A DNA stretch of 64,000 bases. Source: Novosphingobium guangzhouense. Its GTDB lineage: Bacteria; Pseudomonadota; Alphaproteobacteria; Sphingomonadales; Sphingomonadaceae. The notes beneath the pieces are model-generated. The model was not told where the DNA came from. It did not search any database and saw nothing but the letters and a program-made list of their open reading frames with translations. The stretch covers positions 62,001 through 126,000 of the forward strand of contig NZ_LYMM01000003.1 of the NCBI RefSeq assembly GCF_002896965.1. The letters are read 5' to 3'. Both the position numbers and the translations under genes were made by a program. Of the stretch, positions 27,563 to 37,099 are shown piece by piece (within the stretch, counting starts at the first letter, position 1; each line of letters starts with the position of its first letter).

Positions 27563-28048
27563 ATGACTAAAGCTCTTACTCACATCGATTCCGACGGAAA
27601 TGCACGCATGGTCGATGTTGGGCAGAAGCCTGACACTTACCGAATGGCAGTTGCTTCCGGGCGCATCACGATGAGCAGCAAAGCGCTCACGGCTATACGT
27701 GACGGGGATGCTCCGAAAGGCGACGTGCTGGGGACAGCACGCATAGCTGGAATCATGGCAGCGAAGCGCACGGCCGATCTGATCCCTTTGTGCCACCCTC
27801 TGCCTATCGATGCCGTAAACATCGACTTCTCGTTCGAAGACGGCGCAATCCGGGTGATTGCAAAGGCGCATCTGACGGGTAAGACCGGTGTGGAAATGGA
27901 GGCAATAACAGCGACTTCCATCGCACTTGTCACAATCTACGATATGGCCAAAGCCTTGGACAACGGAATGACAATCCAAGACATCAGCCTCATCGAAAAA
28001 GTCGGCGGGAAATCCGGGCACTGGATCGCCAAAGGTACTGATTGTTGA
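27563..28048 (+). CDS. moaC: cyclic pyranopterin monophosphate synthase
   Basis: MoaC (161 residues) makes cyclic pyranopterin monophosphate in molybdenum-cofactor synthesis. It has the family's [20 protein letters not shown] opening, [32 protein letters not shown] and LTIYDMAK-like segment ([16 protein letters not shown]) and ends with a KVGGKSGHW block. It is joined to the tryptophan genes, as in many alphaproteobacteria, and overlaps moeA. Confidence 0.97.
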   Translation: MTKALTHIDSDGNARMVDVGQKPDTYRMAVASGRITMSSKALTAIRDGDAPKGDVLGTARIAGIMAAKRTADLIPLCHPLPIDAVNIDFSFEDGAIRVIAKAHLTGKTGVEMEAITATSIALVTIYDMAKALDNGMTIQDISLIEKVGGKSGHWIAKGTDC

Positions 28049-29265
28049 CCGCCTCGCCGCCACTTAAACTTGAAGATGCACAGCGCCAATTGTTGGAGCT
28101 GGTGACGCCATTGCCGGCTGAACAGGTTGAAATCCTCGCTGCGCTAAATCGCTATGTCGCACGCCCGCTGCTTGCGCGTCGAACACAGCCGTCAGCTGAT
28201 CTTTCAGCCATGGACGGATACGCAGTCTCCGCAGGCGATTTGCAGGGACCTTGGCAACTCATCGGAGAAAGCGCCGCGGGGCATCCGTACCACGGCCACA
28301 TTACGCCAGGCCAAGCGATTAGAATTTCCACTGGTGCAGCCCTGCCCGAAGACGCATTCGCGGTAATCCTGCAAGAAGACATCACTGCGGATGCAGGATT
28401 GTTATCACTTTCTGGCGACCCGCCATCGCCCCCGCGCAAGCACATAAGGCCGCGCGGAATGGATTTCACGACGAATACGGAAATCATCTCCGCAGGAAAT
28501 CCGCTAACGCCAGCCCGGATAGCGCTGGCGATCGCCGCAGGACACAGTCACGTTCCGGTGCACCGCGCCCCGCGCCTGACCGTCATCGATAGCGGTGATG
28601 AGCTTGCTACTGACCTTGCAGACTGCGCCGCATACTGCACTCCCGCAAGCAATGGCCCGATGCTTCTTGCGATGGCCCACTCGCTCTGCGCTGCCACCCA
28701 GCGGATCGGCCCTGTGCCCGACAACATCGACGCGATCATATCTGCGCTCGATACCGCGAACGATGCCGATATCATCGTAACGAGCGGCGGGGCTTCGGTA
28801 GGAGACCACGATCTTATTCGCCCGGCATTGGAACGTTGGGGTGCCAGGATAGACTTTTGGCGCGTCGCCATAAAACCTGGAAAACCAATCCTTGTGGCGA
28901 CGCGCAGCCAAGCAGGACGACAGCAGATCATCCTTGGTTTACCTGGGAATCCGGTCTCAAGTTATGTGACCGCGTACCATTTTTTGCTGCCCGTTCTGAG
29001 AGCTATGCAAGGAGCGCTGTGCGCATCGCCCCTGCCCCTGTCCGCGCGCCTTTCCATGCCCCTTCCGCCAAGTGGGCGTCGCAGAGAGTTCCTTCGCGGC
29101 TGGTGGGATGGAAAAACCGTCAATGCCGCAAAACTGCAAGATAGTGGTGCGCTGTCATCGCTAGCCTCCAGCAATGTGCTCATAGATCGCCCTGCAATGG
29201 CCCCGGCTGCGCGCACAGGCGACGAGGTAGACATCTTTCTTCTCCAAAATGGCGGCATCGCCTGA
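28042..29265 (+). CDS. moeA: molybdopterin molybdenumtransferase
   Basis: MoeA (407 residues) inserts molybdate into adenylated molybdopterin. Motifs: [59 protein letters not shown] and [11 protein letters not shown], then [19 protein letters not shown]. The start codon is TTG (28042 or 28045), overlapping the moaC stop, with AAAGG about eight bases upstream. No ATG or GTG is available at the family N-terminus. lexA follows but has its own operator. Confidence 0.95.
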   Translation: MLTASPPLKLEDAQRQLLELVTPLPAEQVEILAALNRYVARPLLARRTQPSADLSAMDGYAVSAGDLQGPWQLIGESAAGHPYHGHITPGQAIRISTGAALPEDAFAVILQEDITADAGLLSLSGDPPSPPRKHIRPRGMDFTTNTEIISAGNPLTPARIALAIAAGHSHVPVHRAPRLTVIDSGDELATDLADCAAYCTPASNGPMLLAMAHSLCAATQRIGPVPDNIDAIISALDTANDADIIVTSGGASVGDHDLIRPALERWGARIDFWRVAIKPGKPILVATRSQAGRQQIILGLPGNPVSSYVTAYHFLLPVLRAMQGALCASPLPLSARLSMPLPPSGRRREFLRGWWDGKTVNAAKLQDSGALSSLASSNVLIDRPAMAPAARTGDEVDIFLLQNGGIA

Positions 29266-29288
29266 CATTGACGTTTGGTTGCTTGATT

Positions 29289-29303
29289 GTTCCCTCAATG
29301 TTC
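29289..29303 (+). promoter_or_regulatory. LexA operator (alphaproteobacterial SOS box)
   Basis: GTTC at 29289-29292, seven bases, then GTTC at 29300-29303: the exact GTTC-N7-GTTC pattern used by alphaproteobacterial LexA. It lies 64 bases before lexA, so autoregulation is expected. A further imperfect palindrome (TGTTC to GAACA, 29299-29316) overlaps it. Confidence 0.85.
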
Positions 29304-29366
29304 ACTAACCAGAACAAATTCGGCCTGGGCTGTTCCTGGCCCTGAGGTCAAGAAAAGGCAGCGACA

Positions 29367-30053
29367 ATGTTGACGCGCAAGCAGCACGAATTGCTCCGGT
29401 TCATCCAGGCCCGGCTTGAAGAGAGCGGAATTTCTCCAAGCTTTGAAGAGATGAAAGAAGCGCTTGACCTGAAATCCAAGTCTGGCGTTCACAGGCTCAT
29501 TTCAGCGCTGGAAGAACGCGGATTTATTCGCCGTCTGCCCAACCGCGCCCGTGCACTGGAAGTCCTGCGACAGCCCGATGATAGCAACAACAAGGGCCAG
29601 GATACCACGGCCACCAGCGGTGACCTCGCGGCCCTCCGCAAGCCCGGAAAGGTTTCCGAGCCCGCGAACGACGTCATCGAAATCCCCCTTCATGGCCGCA
29701 TTGCCGCAGGCGTCCCCATCGAAGCGCTTGAGGGTCAATCGACTTTACCAGTTCCGGCCGCCCTGCTTGGATCAGGTGAACATTACGCGCTTGAAGTTTC
29801 AGGCGATTCGATGATCGAAGCCGGCATCCTCGATGGAGACTTCGCGCTTGTTAAACGCACTAACGCTGCGCGCGATGGCGAAATTGTAGTCGCACTCGTT
29901 CGTGGTGAGGAAGCAACGCTCAAATACCTTCGACGTGAAGCTGGTATGGTTCGGCTCGATCCTGCGAACGCGGCTTACGAACCTCAAATTTACGACGCAA
30001 ATGACGTTCAGGTTCAAGGAAAGCTCGCAGGACTGTTGCGCAGATATAACTAA
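29367..30053 (+). CDS. lexA: LexA repressor
   Basis: LexA (228 residues) represses SOS genes and cleaves itself when RecA is active. The N-terminal winged helix-turn-helix opens [20 protein letters not shown] and has [21 protein letters not shown] long Gln/Asn/Thr linker (residues 70-100) is typical of alphaproteobacteria. The cleavage bond is A114-G115 in RIAAGVP. The catalytic dyad is S148 ([11 protein letters not shown]) and K186 ([10 protein letters not shown]). An SOS box lies upstream. The 527 bases after it are unusual. Confidence 0.97.
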   Translation: MLTRKQHELLRFIQARLEESGISPSFEEMKEALDLKSKSGVHRLISALEERGFIRRLPNRARALEVLRQPDDSNNKGQDTTATSGDLAALRKPGKVSEPANDVIEIPLHGRIAAGVPIEALEGQSTLPVPAALLGSGEHYALEVSGDSMIEAGILDGDFALVKRTNAARDGEIVVALVRGEEATLKYLRREAGMVRLDPANAAYEPQIYDANDVQVQGKLAGLLRRYN

Positions 30054-30136
30054 GCGCATGAGGCCGTAAGGAGGGCTCAGAAGCGATCGGTTGGCGATGA
30101 GAGCAACATGCCAGAATTGGCCGGGGCCAACTCGCC

Positions 30137-30545
30137 TCAGATCATGCGATCGGTGCAGGGAGGCAACTTGAGATAGCAATGCCACCCAGCATTTTTCGGG
30201 TAAAGATTGTCCCAACGTTGCCGCAAGCCACCGGTGACTGCCCAAACCAGCATATGTTTTACGGCCCACCGTTGACTTCGAACCGGCGGCATAGGCTCTG
30301 TCTTGGGGGCTGCCGCGCTGTGTCGCCGCGTTTGGCGATAGAGCGGAAGATGATGATGATCGAAATTGGCAATGACATGCGCGAGCGTACCTTGCGCGCA
30401 TGCCATGAGGCGCTCGTAGAAGGAGAAGTCCACCTTCTCCGACGTTAGGTTGGCCCCCCGCCGCACGTTCTGCCGCCTGCATCGCGTTGGTTTCCGCGAT
30501 GACGTAGGGATCCACGCTCCTCATGCTGTAAAGTTCTTCGATCAT
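30137..30545 (-). pseudogene. decayed minus-strand open frame with an IS66-transposase-like segment
   Basis: The minus strand from 30545 starts MIEELYSMRSVDPYVIAETN and reads into a run of six G residues near 30460; in the next frame the reading continues as SEKVDFSFYERLMACAQ and GTLAHVIANFDHHHLPLYRQ. The last phrase resembles the IS66-family TnpC segment GLLAHVLVSKFADHLPLYRQ (from memory). Sequence on both sides does not match a whole transposase. I read it as a frameshifted remnant. The remaining intergenic bases, 30054-30136 and 30546-30580, hold nothing I can support. Confidence 0.35.
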
Positions 30546-30580
30546 AGCGATGGCCCGTGAACGGGAATGTCAGTTGGGGA

Positions 30581-31441
30581 TCAGGACAAGCGCTTCGCAC
30601 CGGCCACGCAGAGGATGACGATCACGGTCGACGCGACCATCGTCCAGGCGACGGTTTCTCCGAGAACCACAGCTGAGAGGACCAGACCAAAGAAGGGCTG
30701 AAGGAGCTGGAGTTGCCCAACGCCGGCGATGCCGCCGACGGCAAGGCCGCGATACCAGAACACGAAACCCAGCATCATCGAAAAAACCGAGACATAGGCA
30801 AAGCCCGACCAGGCGTGCCAGCCGACGTCGGTGAAGTTTGCGGGCATAGTCGCTATGGTGAGGGCAACCATGATCGGCAGCGACAGCAGAAGCGCCCAGC
30901 TAATGACCTGCCATCCGCCAAGGCGTCGTGAAAGTAGCGCACCTTCGGCATAGCCCAGCCCGCAAAGGACGATGGCTGCTACCATCAGCACGTCGCCGGT
31001 CAAGGAACCGCCTCCGCTATTGCAGAGAGCAAAGCCGGCAACGACAGCAGCCCCGATTGTCGAGAACACCCAGAAGGCGGCTTTGGGTCGTTCGCCGCCC
31101 CGCAAGACGCCGAAGATGGCGGTAGAAAGCGGAAGCAGTCCCACGAAGACAACCGAGTGTGCCGCAGTGATGTGCTGAAGGGCAAGTCCGGTCAGAAGCG
31201 GAAAGCCGACCACCACACCGACCGAGACGATGGCGAGAGGTATCAGGTTCGAGCGCGCGGGCCGAGCTTGCCGGAGTGCCATGAGAAAGGCCGCACCGAG
31301 CAGCGCCGCGATGACGGCACGCCCCGATGTCACGAACAACGGCGTCAAGTCCGCGACTGCCAGTCGCGTAGCCGGCAATGATCCGCTGAAGATGATGACG
31401 CCCAGAAGGCCGCTGCCCCATCCGGCTGTAGTCCGTTCCAT
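30581..31441 (-). CDS. EamA/DMT family transporter (drug/metabolite exporter)
   Basis: A 286-residue membrane protein with ten predicted helices in two EamA repeats; the first repeat includes FSGSLPATRLAVADLTPLFV and FRAV-like GRAVIAALLGAAFL, the second MMLGFVFWYRGLAVGGIAGV and QLLQPFFGLVLSAVVLGE. Such exporters move amino acids or metabolites. The ATG at 31441 has a GAGGA ribosome-binding site. It diverges from a MocR regulator, a pairing seen in many genomes where the regulator controls the exporter. Substrate unknown. Confidence 0.9.
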   Translation of the reverse strand: MERTTAGWGSGLLGVIIFSGSLPATRLAVADLTPLFVTSGRAVIAALLGAAFLMALRQARPARSNLIPLAIVSVGVVVGFPLLTGLALQHITAAHSVVFVGLLPLSTAIFGVLRGGERPKAAFWVFSTIGAAVVAGFALCNSGGGSLTGDVLMVAAIVLCGLGYAEGALLSRRLGGWQVISWALLLSLPIMVALTIATMPANFTDVGWHAWSGFAYVSVFSMMLGFVFWYRGLAVGGIAGVGQLQLLQPFFGLVLSAVVLGETVAWTMVASTVIVILCVAGAKRLS

Positions 31442-31498
31442 GATTCCTCGCTTTCGCGATCTGCCTATTCGGAAAGGTCTGGCCAAGACAGGAACGAT

Positions 31499-31526
31499 GC
31501 AATACAAAATTGATTAAGTGTATTGC
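31499..31526. promoter_or_regulatory. perfect palindrome, likely MocR operator
   Basis: GCAATACA (31499-31506) and TGTATTGC (31519-31526) are exact reverse complements 12 bases apart. It lies between the divergent EamA and MocR genes. GntR/MocR regulators often bind such ATACA/TGTAT arms. Expected ligand and effect unknown. Confidence 0.6.
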
Positions 31527-31568
31527 TAAAAACTGCCACACAATTTCAAATGCAAAGCGATCGGACAG

Positions 31569-32963
31569 GTGCGCAGCGGAACCAGAACCTCAGCCCTGAT
31601 GGATGCAATCCGCGCGAAAATCGCAAGCCGCGCAATCGGTCCGGGGGATCGGCTGCCCTCCGTGCGAGGATTTGCCGAGACGATGTCGGTGTCTCCATCC
31701 ACCGTTGTCGAGGCCTATGATCGACTGGCGGCGGAAGGCGTTATCAGCGCGCGCCGAGGCTCGGGCTTCTATGTAACTGGAAGCATTATCCCGCCGATGT
31801 CGGTCAGCGAGATAGGTCCGCGCCGCGACCGGGCCGTCGATCCGTTCTGGATCTCCCGCCAATCGCTCGACGCAGATACTTCCTCACTCAAGCCAGGCTG
31901 TGGATGGCTTCCAACCGACTGGATGCCGAACGCCGCGCTCCGTAAGGCGTTGCGATCGCTGGCACGCAGTGAAGACGCGCTGTTGACTGAGTATGGCAGC
32001 ACGCGTGGTTCGCTGACGCTGCGCCGCCTGCTTCTCGGACGTTTCGCCGAAGAGGGAATAGACGCGAGCGCTGACCAACTCCTGCTGACCGGTTCCGGCA
32101 CGCAGGCCATCGATCTGATTTGCCGCTTTTTGCTTCATCCCGGCGATACCGTGCTGGTCGACGACCCCGGCTATTTCAATTTCCAGGCACTGCTGCGGGC
32201 ACATCGCGTGAAACTGGTTGGCATTCCATATACGCCTGCTGGCCCCGACACAGCGGCATTTGAGGCCGCACTGATTGCCCACAAGCCGAGGCTCTACATT
32301 ACGAACTCCGCGCTCCACAATCCGACAGGAGCAAGTATCTCGCATCAGACCGCGTACCGGCTTCTGAGCGCGGCTGGCGCCCATGACCTCACGGTCGTTG
32401 AAGATGACATCTTCGCCGATTTCGAACCATCGCCGTCTCCGCGCCTTGCCGTCCTCGACGGGCTCGACCGGGTTATCCGGATAGGGAGCTTCTCCAAGAC
32501 CCTCTCCGCATCCGTGCGCTGTGGTTATATCGCGGCGCGGCGCGACTGGATCGAGGGGTTGATTGATTTGCAGGTTGCGACAAGCTTCGGCGGACCTAGT
32601 CCGGTGGCAACCGCATTGATCGCCGATGTGCTGGCGGGCGGAAGCTACCGAAAGCATATGGCCGACCTTCGCCAGCGATTGTCGCAGGCGCGCGACCGTA
32701 CCGCCGCACGTCTGGCGAAATTGGGCATCACGCCCTGGATCATGCCGCGAGGCGGATTCTATCTGTGGTGCCGGCTACCTGACGGCCTTGATTCCGCAGA
32801 TGTGGCCAAGCGCTGTCTGGAGGCTAGCGTGGTGCTGGCACCTGGCAACGTGTTTAGCGTATCGCAGTCTGCAGCGCCCTTTATGCGATTCAACGTCGCG
32901 CAGTCTGACGATAAGCGGGTCGAAGAGGCGCTAGATCGGGCATTAAATCAAACGGCCGAATGA
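31569..32963 (+). CDS. MocR-type GntR transcriptional regulator with aminotransferase domain
   Basis: A 464-residue fusion. Residues 1-75 form a GntR winged helix (AIGPGDRLPSVRGFAETMSV, STVVEAYDRLAAEGVI, RRGSGFYV). The rest is an aspartate-aminotransferase-fold domain with the PLP Lys in IGSFSKTLSASVRCGYI, ALHNPTGASIS and VVEDDIFADFEP. It senses a PLP-linked ligand. The start is GTG at 31569 with no strong ribosome-binding site. It probably regulates the divergent EamA exporter through the palindrome at 31499. Its effector is unknown. Confidence 0.92.
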   Translation: MRSGTRTSALMDAIRAKIASRAIGPGDRLPSVRGFAETMSVSPSTVVEAYDRLAAEGVISARRGSGFYVTGSIIPPMSVSEIGPRRDRAVDPFWISRQSLDADTSSLKPGCGWLPTDWMPNAALRKALRSLARSEDALLTEYGSTRGSLTLRRLLLGRFAEEGIDASADQLLLTGSGTQAIDLICRFLLHPGDTVLVDDPGYFNFQALLRAHRVKLVGIPYTPAGPDTAAFEAALIAHKPRLYITNSALHNPTGASISHQTAYRLLSAAGAHDLTVVEDDIFADFEPSPSPRLAVLDGLDRVIRIGSFSKTLSASVRCGYIAARRDWIEGLIDLQVATSFGGPSPVATALIADVLAGGSYRKHMADLRQRLSQARDRTAARLAKLGITPWIMPRGGFYLWCRLPDGLDSADVAKRCLEASVVLAPGNVFSVSQSAAPFMRFNVAQSDDKRVEEALDRALNQTAE

Positions 32964-33377
32964 GGTGCCTGCTGCCAGGATCCAGATATCGCAGCATGGA
33001 GCAGGTCATTCCACATGCTACGCCGTCGCGAATAAATTTGCACCGACGACGCCTACGACCACGAGAGAGATGAAGGCCAACTGCACCGAATTCAATCGCC
33101 CTCGCGGACAGGGCCGCGCGCGCATGGCTCACCGTCTTTACATCGCATTCATTCCGGGGTGCTGATCTTCCTTCTTCCACGGGGATGCATAGCGATGCTT
33201 CACCGCGACTTCAGATATTGTAATCAGTCGTTGGCGTGTGGCTGCCAGTCTTAGCTCCGCACCTGCCTAATCTGTCAGCGCGATGTGCTGTCGCGGCGAA
33301 CCGAGGCGAAGACGCCCCCATGACATGCCCTATCTTCGGGTCGCGTTCGCCGACGAACCTCAGAGAGGACAGCTTGA
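32964..33377. other. 414-base intergenic region, nothing identified
   Basis: Between the MocR stop and the comEC stop. Short open frames exist on the plus strand but lack ribosome-binding sites, high third-position GC or recognisable domains. No terminator with a T-run was found. Confidence 0.5.
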
Positions 33378-35591
33378 TTATGATGTGGGTTTATTTGAGG
33401 GTTTTGCAGTGCTGCGGGGCGACCACCAGCCATGCATCCCCTGCGCTTTAGCCACGGTCTCGATACGCTCCTTGTCGAGATTTATCGCCAATCCTCCCGT
33501 CCGCTCCAGCGACTTCCTATCGGCCTTGTACCATCGGGGGCGGCAACTTCGAGGAAGCCAGCGCTCTGAAATAACAATGTCACTGCGTTCGCATGCTGCC
33601 GCCAACGACCGCTCAGCGATAATATCATGACCGCGAAATATTAATATTCGCCAATTTCGTTTTGATTTGACAACTTCCACCACACACAGGTCCCTGTTGC
33701 ATTGCGCATTAGGCGAGCGTTCAAGTGGAAGAGGCTGCAGCTCGATGCCGGCAAATTCCATTAAATTGTCTCTGGCGTATCCCTTCACACTATTTCGGAG
33801 CATAAATAGTTGCTCACCCCTGGCTCCTACCAACCCGACATGATGCCCGTCTCCCGACACGAGCACATCAGCAGGTGGAGCAGACGCCAGTAGCACTCCG
33901 CCCAGCAGTGCGACGGGCAACCCGACCCACCGAATACGTCCGGCCCATAAGCCAAGCCAAAGCCCCCCAACGATGAAAAGGAGGAACGCGCCAGCGTCGT
34001 TGCCGGGCAGCAAATTCACGGCGCCTGGTCGCGCAGCGAACCAATGCGCCAGCGCCATAAGCAAATCGATTGCCTTGCCTGCCAACCACCAGACGCCTCC
34101 GCCCGCCCCAACCAGGTCAAGCAACAACGCAGCCGCAAGCAATGGCATGATCAGGAAGGTCGACAGCGGAATGGCGACGACGTTTGCGAGCGCCCCGTAA
34201 ACCCCAGCCCGGTGAAAATGAAGCAGACCTATGGGCATCAACACAAGGTCGATCACGGCACCTGTCATCAGAAGGAGAGCCAGGTGACGCAGCCACTTCA
34301 ACGGCAATCCTTCATCGCGAGGGCCAAGAAAGTGCCGAACTGATTCAGAGGTACTGACAGCTATAAGCGCCAGCACCGCGCCAAAGCTCATCTGAAAACT
34401 CGGCCCCATAACTGCTTCCGGCCAGACCAGAAGAACGCAAAACGCAGCTACGGCAAGCATACGCAAGGACAGCGGCTCTCTGCCAAGTGCAACTGCTGCC
34501 AACACCAGAAGGGCGCCAATGCAAGACCGGACTGTGGGGACCTCTGCCCCCGAAAGCAGAGTATATGCAATGCCTATCAACGCTCCTGCAGCCGAGCCCA
34601 CCACCGGCAGTCTGACGCGGAGCGCGATCCAAGGCACCAACGCCAGTATTCGAACCACCAAAAGGTATACTGCGGCCACAATTGCGCTGACGTGCAAGCC
34701 GCTTATCGAGAGCAGGTGCGCCAGCCCCGAGTCCCGCATTGCCTGATCGTCTTCTTCCAAAATTCCACCGCGATCACCGGTCACAAACGCTGCAGCCAGT
34801 CCGGCGCGTTCTTCACCGACGCTTGCGCGAATATGATCGGTCAGCGCCTGACGGATTTGTGCAAGGTGATTTCCACGCGCAGGAGCTTTGTTCACGACTT
34901 CTATCTTGCCTAACGCCGCCCCGCTTGCAGCGATGCCCGTGAACCAGGAGGTACGGGCGAAATTGTAGGCTCCGGGCAGCATCGGCGGAGCAGGAGGCAT
35001 CAGCCTCGCCCTGAAGCTGACGAGATCGCCGATGGATACATGCAAAGCCGCCCCCTTACCGGGAACATTCAGGCGGATCTTTATCGCCTTACCATCCAGC
35101 GGATTACGCATCGCGATCAGCAACCGATCGCGCATAAGTGCTGGCTGCGGCTCAATGCCAAGCACTCGCCCGTGAAATGTTCCTGCCAGGGGCCGGTCTA
35201 TCCCGGGCTGTCCGACGACTTCCGAGCGTGTCCATACAACAAGGCAGCCTGCAGCAATCAGCAAAGGCACGAAGGTCAGTGCACGACCAACGTGCGGGGA
35301 ACTTCTCAGCAAGGGAAAGGACGCATGACCGATTGCAGAAACTGCAACAAAAAGACCGGAAAAGCTAGCCCAGAATGGCCATGAAGGGAGCCAAAACCAC
35401 GCAATTATGCCGGTTGCGAAGGCTACGGCGAGCCAAGGCCCACGTTCGAATCCTGCGCCCGAAAGAAATCGCTCGACGACTGCCAAAACCCTCGACAAGA
35501 GGCCCTTGGCGGTCCATGGCCCATGCTGCAATGCAGCGGCTTCCAGGCCGCCTGGACGCATAATTTCAGATATCGCGGCGCTGGTCCCCAT
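33378..35591 (-). CDS. comEC: ComEC/Rec2 family DNA-uptake channel protein
   Basis: A 737-residue inner-membrane protein of the ComEC family, which in competent bacteria passes single-stranded DNA into the cell. Order: two to three N-terminal helices, a DUF4131/OB-like domain (VLGIEPQPALMRDRLLIAMR), then the competence core with HLLSISGLHVSAIVAAVYLL and about seven more helices. The C-terminal 170 residues occupy the place of the metallo-beta-lactamase-like domain but show no HxHxDH motif. I chose the ATG at 35591; 35561 is possible. It diverges from gltX across 30 bases. Confidence 0.9.
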   Translation of the reverse strand: MGTSAAISEIMRPGGLEAAALQHGPWTAKGLLSRVLAVVERFLSGAGFERGPWLAVAFATGIIAWFWLPSWPFWASFSGLFVAVSAIGHASFPLLRSSPHVGRALTFVPLLIAAGCLVVWTRSEVVGQPGIDRPLAGTFHGRVLGIEPQPALMRDRLLIAMRNPLDGKAIKIRLNVPGKGAALHVSIGDLVSFRARLMPPAPPMLPGAYNFARTSWFTGIAASGAALGKIEVVNKAPARGNHLAQIRQALTDHIRASVGEERAGLAAAFVTGDRGGILEEDDQAMRDSGLAHLLSISGLHVSAIVAAVYLLVVRILALVPWIALRVRLPVVGSAAGALIGIAYTLLSGAEVPTVRSCIGALLVLAAVALGREPLSLRMLAVAAFCVLLVWPEAVMGPSFQMSFGAVLALIAVSTSESVRHFLGPRDEGLPLKWLRHLALLLMTGAVIDLVLMPIGLLHFHRAGVYGALANVVAIPLSTFLIMPLLAAALLLDLVGAGGGVWWLAGKAIDLLMALAHWFAARPGAVNLLPGNDAGAFLLFIVGGLWLGLWAGRIRWVGLPVALLGGVLLASAPPADVLVSGDGHHVGLVGARGEQLFMLRNSVKGYARDNLMEFAGIELQPLPLERSPNAQCNRDLCVVEVVKSKRNWRILIFRGHDIIAERSLAAACERSDIVISERWLPRSCRPRWYKADRKSLERTGGLAINLDKERIETVAKAQGMHGWWSPRSTAKPSNKPTS

Positions 35592-35621
35592 CGTCGCCAA
35601 TAGGACAGGAAGGTCGGGTAG

Positions 35622-37088
35622 ATGGCAAGTGGTAGTGCATCGGGCGAGGCGACTGGCAAGGAAGCTTCCGCGCTCCGCCCTGTCGTAACGCGCTTTGCCC
35701 CCTCCCCCACCGGTTACCTTCACATCGGCGGCGCGCGCACGGCGCTTTTCAACTGGCTCTTCGCCCGCCGTCACGGCGGCAAGTACCTGCTGCGCATCGA
35801 GGATACCGATCGTGCGCGCTCCACCGAACCCGCGATCGACGCCATCTTCGACGGGCTGTCCTGGCTGGGCCTCGATGGTGACGAGGCGCCGGTATTCCAG
35901 TTCGCCCGCTCGGACCGACATGCCGAAGTGGCCGCGCAACTCATGGAAAGCGGCCATGCCTATCGCTGCTACCTGACGCCGGAAGAACTGGCCGCACGCC
36001 GCCAGAAGGCGCAGGAGGAACGCCGCCCGTTCCGCATCGACAGCGAATGGCGCGATGCCGATCCGTCGACCTGGCCGGCCGACCGTTCATGGGTCGTTCG
36101 CGTCAAGGCGCCGCGCGAAGGCGCGACCACGATCGAGGATCTCGTGCAGGGTACGGTCACGGTCCAGAACGAGGAAATCGACGACTTCGTGATCCTGCGC
36201 GGCGACGGTACGCCGACATATATGCTGGCCGTAGTGGTCGACGACAATGACATGGGCGTCACCCACGTCCTGCGTGGCGACGATCATCTGAACAACGCCT
36301 TCCGCCAGCTGGTGGTCATCAACGGCATGGGCTGGGAAGTGCCGACTTACGGCCACGTCCCGCTGATCCACGGATCGGACGGCGCCAAGCTTTCCAAGCG
36401 CCACGGTGCGCTGGGCGTCGATGCCTATCGCGATGAAATGGGCCTGCTGCCAGAGGCCGTGTTCAATTACCTGCTCCGCCTCGGCTGGGGCCATGGCGAT
36501 GAGGAAATCATCAGCCGCGAGCAAGCTATCGAATGGTTCGACATGGTCGATGTGGGCAAGAGCCCATCGCGCTTCGACCTTGCCAAGCTTCAGAATCTCA
36601 ACGGGCATTATGTCCGCGAGGCCGACGACGTTCGCCTTGCCGGTCTTGTGCAACCCCGCCTGGAAGGCGTCGAGGGTGACGAACCTTCCGACCTTCTGGT
36701 CCGTGCGATGCCCGTACTCAAGGTCCGCGCAAAGGATCTTAACGAACTTGCAGAAGGCTCTGCCTTCCTGTTTGCCAAGCGCCCGCTTGCCATGAGCGAA
36801 AAGGCGCTGGCACTCCTGACCGTCGAAGGGCGCGAGCGCCTTGCGATGATTCACGAGCGCCTGTCCGGCCAGGCCGACTGGACTTTAGAGGCACTGGAAG
36901 CCAACCTGAAGGCAATGGCCGAGACCCTTGGATTGGGCCTCGGCAAGCTCGCGCAACCCTTGCGGGCAGCCCTGACGGGTCAGACGACCTCGCCGGGGAT
37001 ATTCGACGTACTGGTATTGCTCGGTCGGGAAGAGAGCCTCGCGCGCATTGGCGAGCAGGCGCAGGTTCCCGCCGGGTCGCAGTCATAA
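35622..37088 (+). CDS. gltX: glutamyl-tRNA synthetase
   Basis: GltX (488 residues) charges tRNA-Glu, and perhaps tRNA-Gln, with glutamate. The HIGH motif is in [20 protein letters not shown] and the KMSKS-like motif is [21 protein letters not shown] and the C-terminal anticodon-binding helical region ([20 protein letters not shown]) are present. It starts with ATG at 35622 with GGAAGG upstream. A GatCAB pathway, if present, lies elsewhere. gltA follows after 11 bases, suggesting one transcript. Confidence 0.97.
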   Translation: MASGSASGEATGKEASALRPVVTRFAPSPTGYLHIGGARTALFNWLFARRHGGKYLLRIEDTDRARSTEPAIDAIFDGLSWLGLDGDEAPVFQFARSDRHAEVAAQLMESGHAYRCYLTPEELAARRQKAQEERRPFRIDSEWRDADPSTWPADRSWVVRVKAPREGATTIEDLVQGTVTVQNEEIDDFVILRGDGTPTYMLAVVVDDNDMGVTHVLRGDDHLNNAFRQLVVINGMGWEVPTYGHVPLIHGSDGAKLSKRHGALGVDAYRDEMGLLPEAVFNYLLRLGWGHGDEEIISREQAIEWFDMVDVGKSPSRFDLAKLQNLNGHYVREADDVRLAGLVQPRLEGVEGDEPSDLLVRAMPVLKVRAKDLNELAEGSAFLFAKRPLAMSEKALALLTVEGRERLAMIHERLSGQADWTLEALEANLKAMAETLGLGLGKLAQPLRAALTGQTTSPGIFDVLVLLGREESLARIGEQAQVPAGSQS

Positions 37089-37099
37089 GGAGATAATTG

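Noticed and set aside
33236..33630. Plus-strand open frames near the comEC end
   Set aside because: Short, overlapping the comEC C-terminus, no ribosome-binding site and no domain.
37097..37099. TTG start for gltA
   Set aside because: Only about four bases after AAGGAG; the GTG at 37100 has normal spacing.
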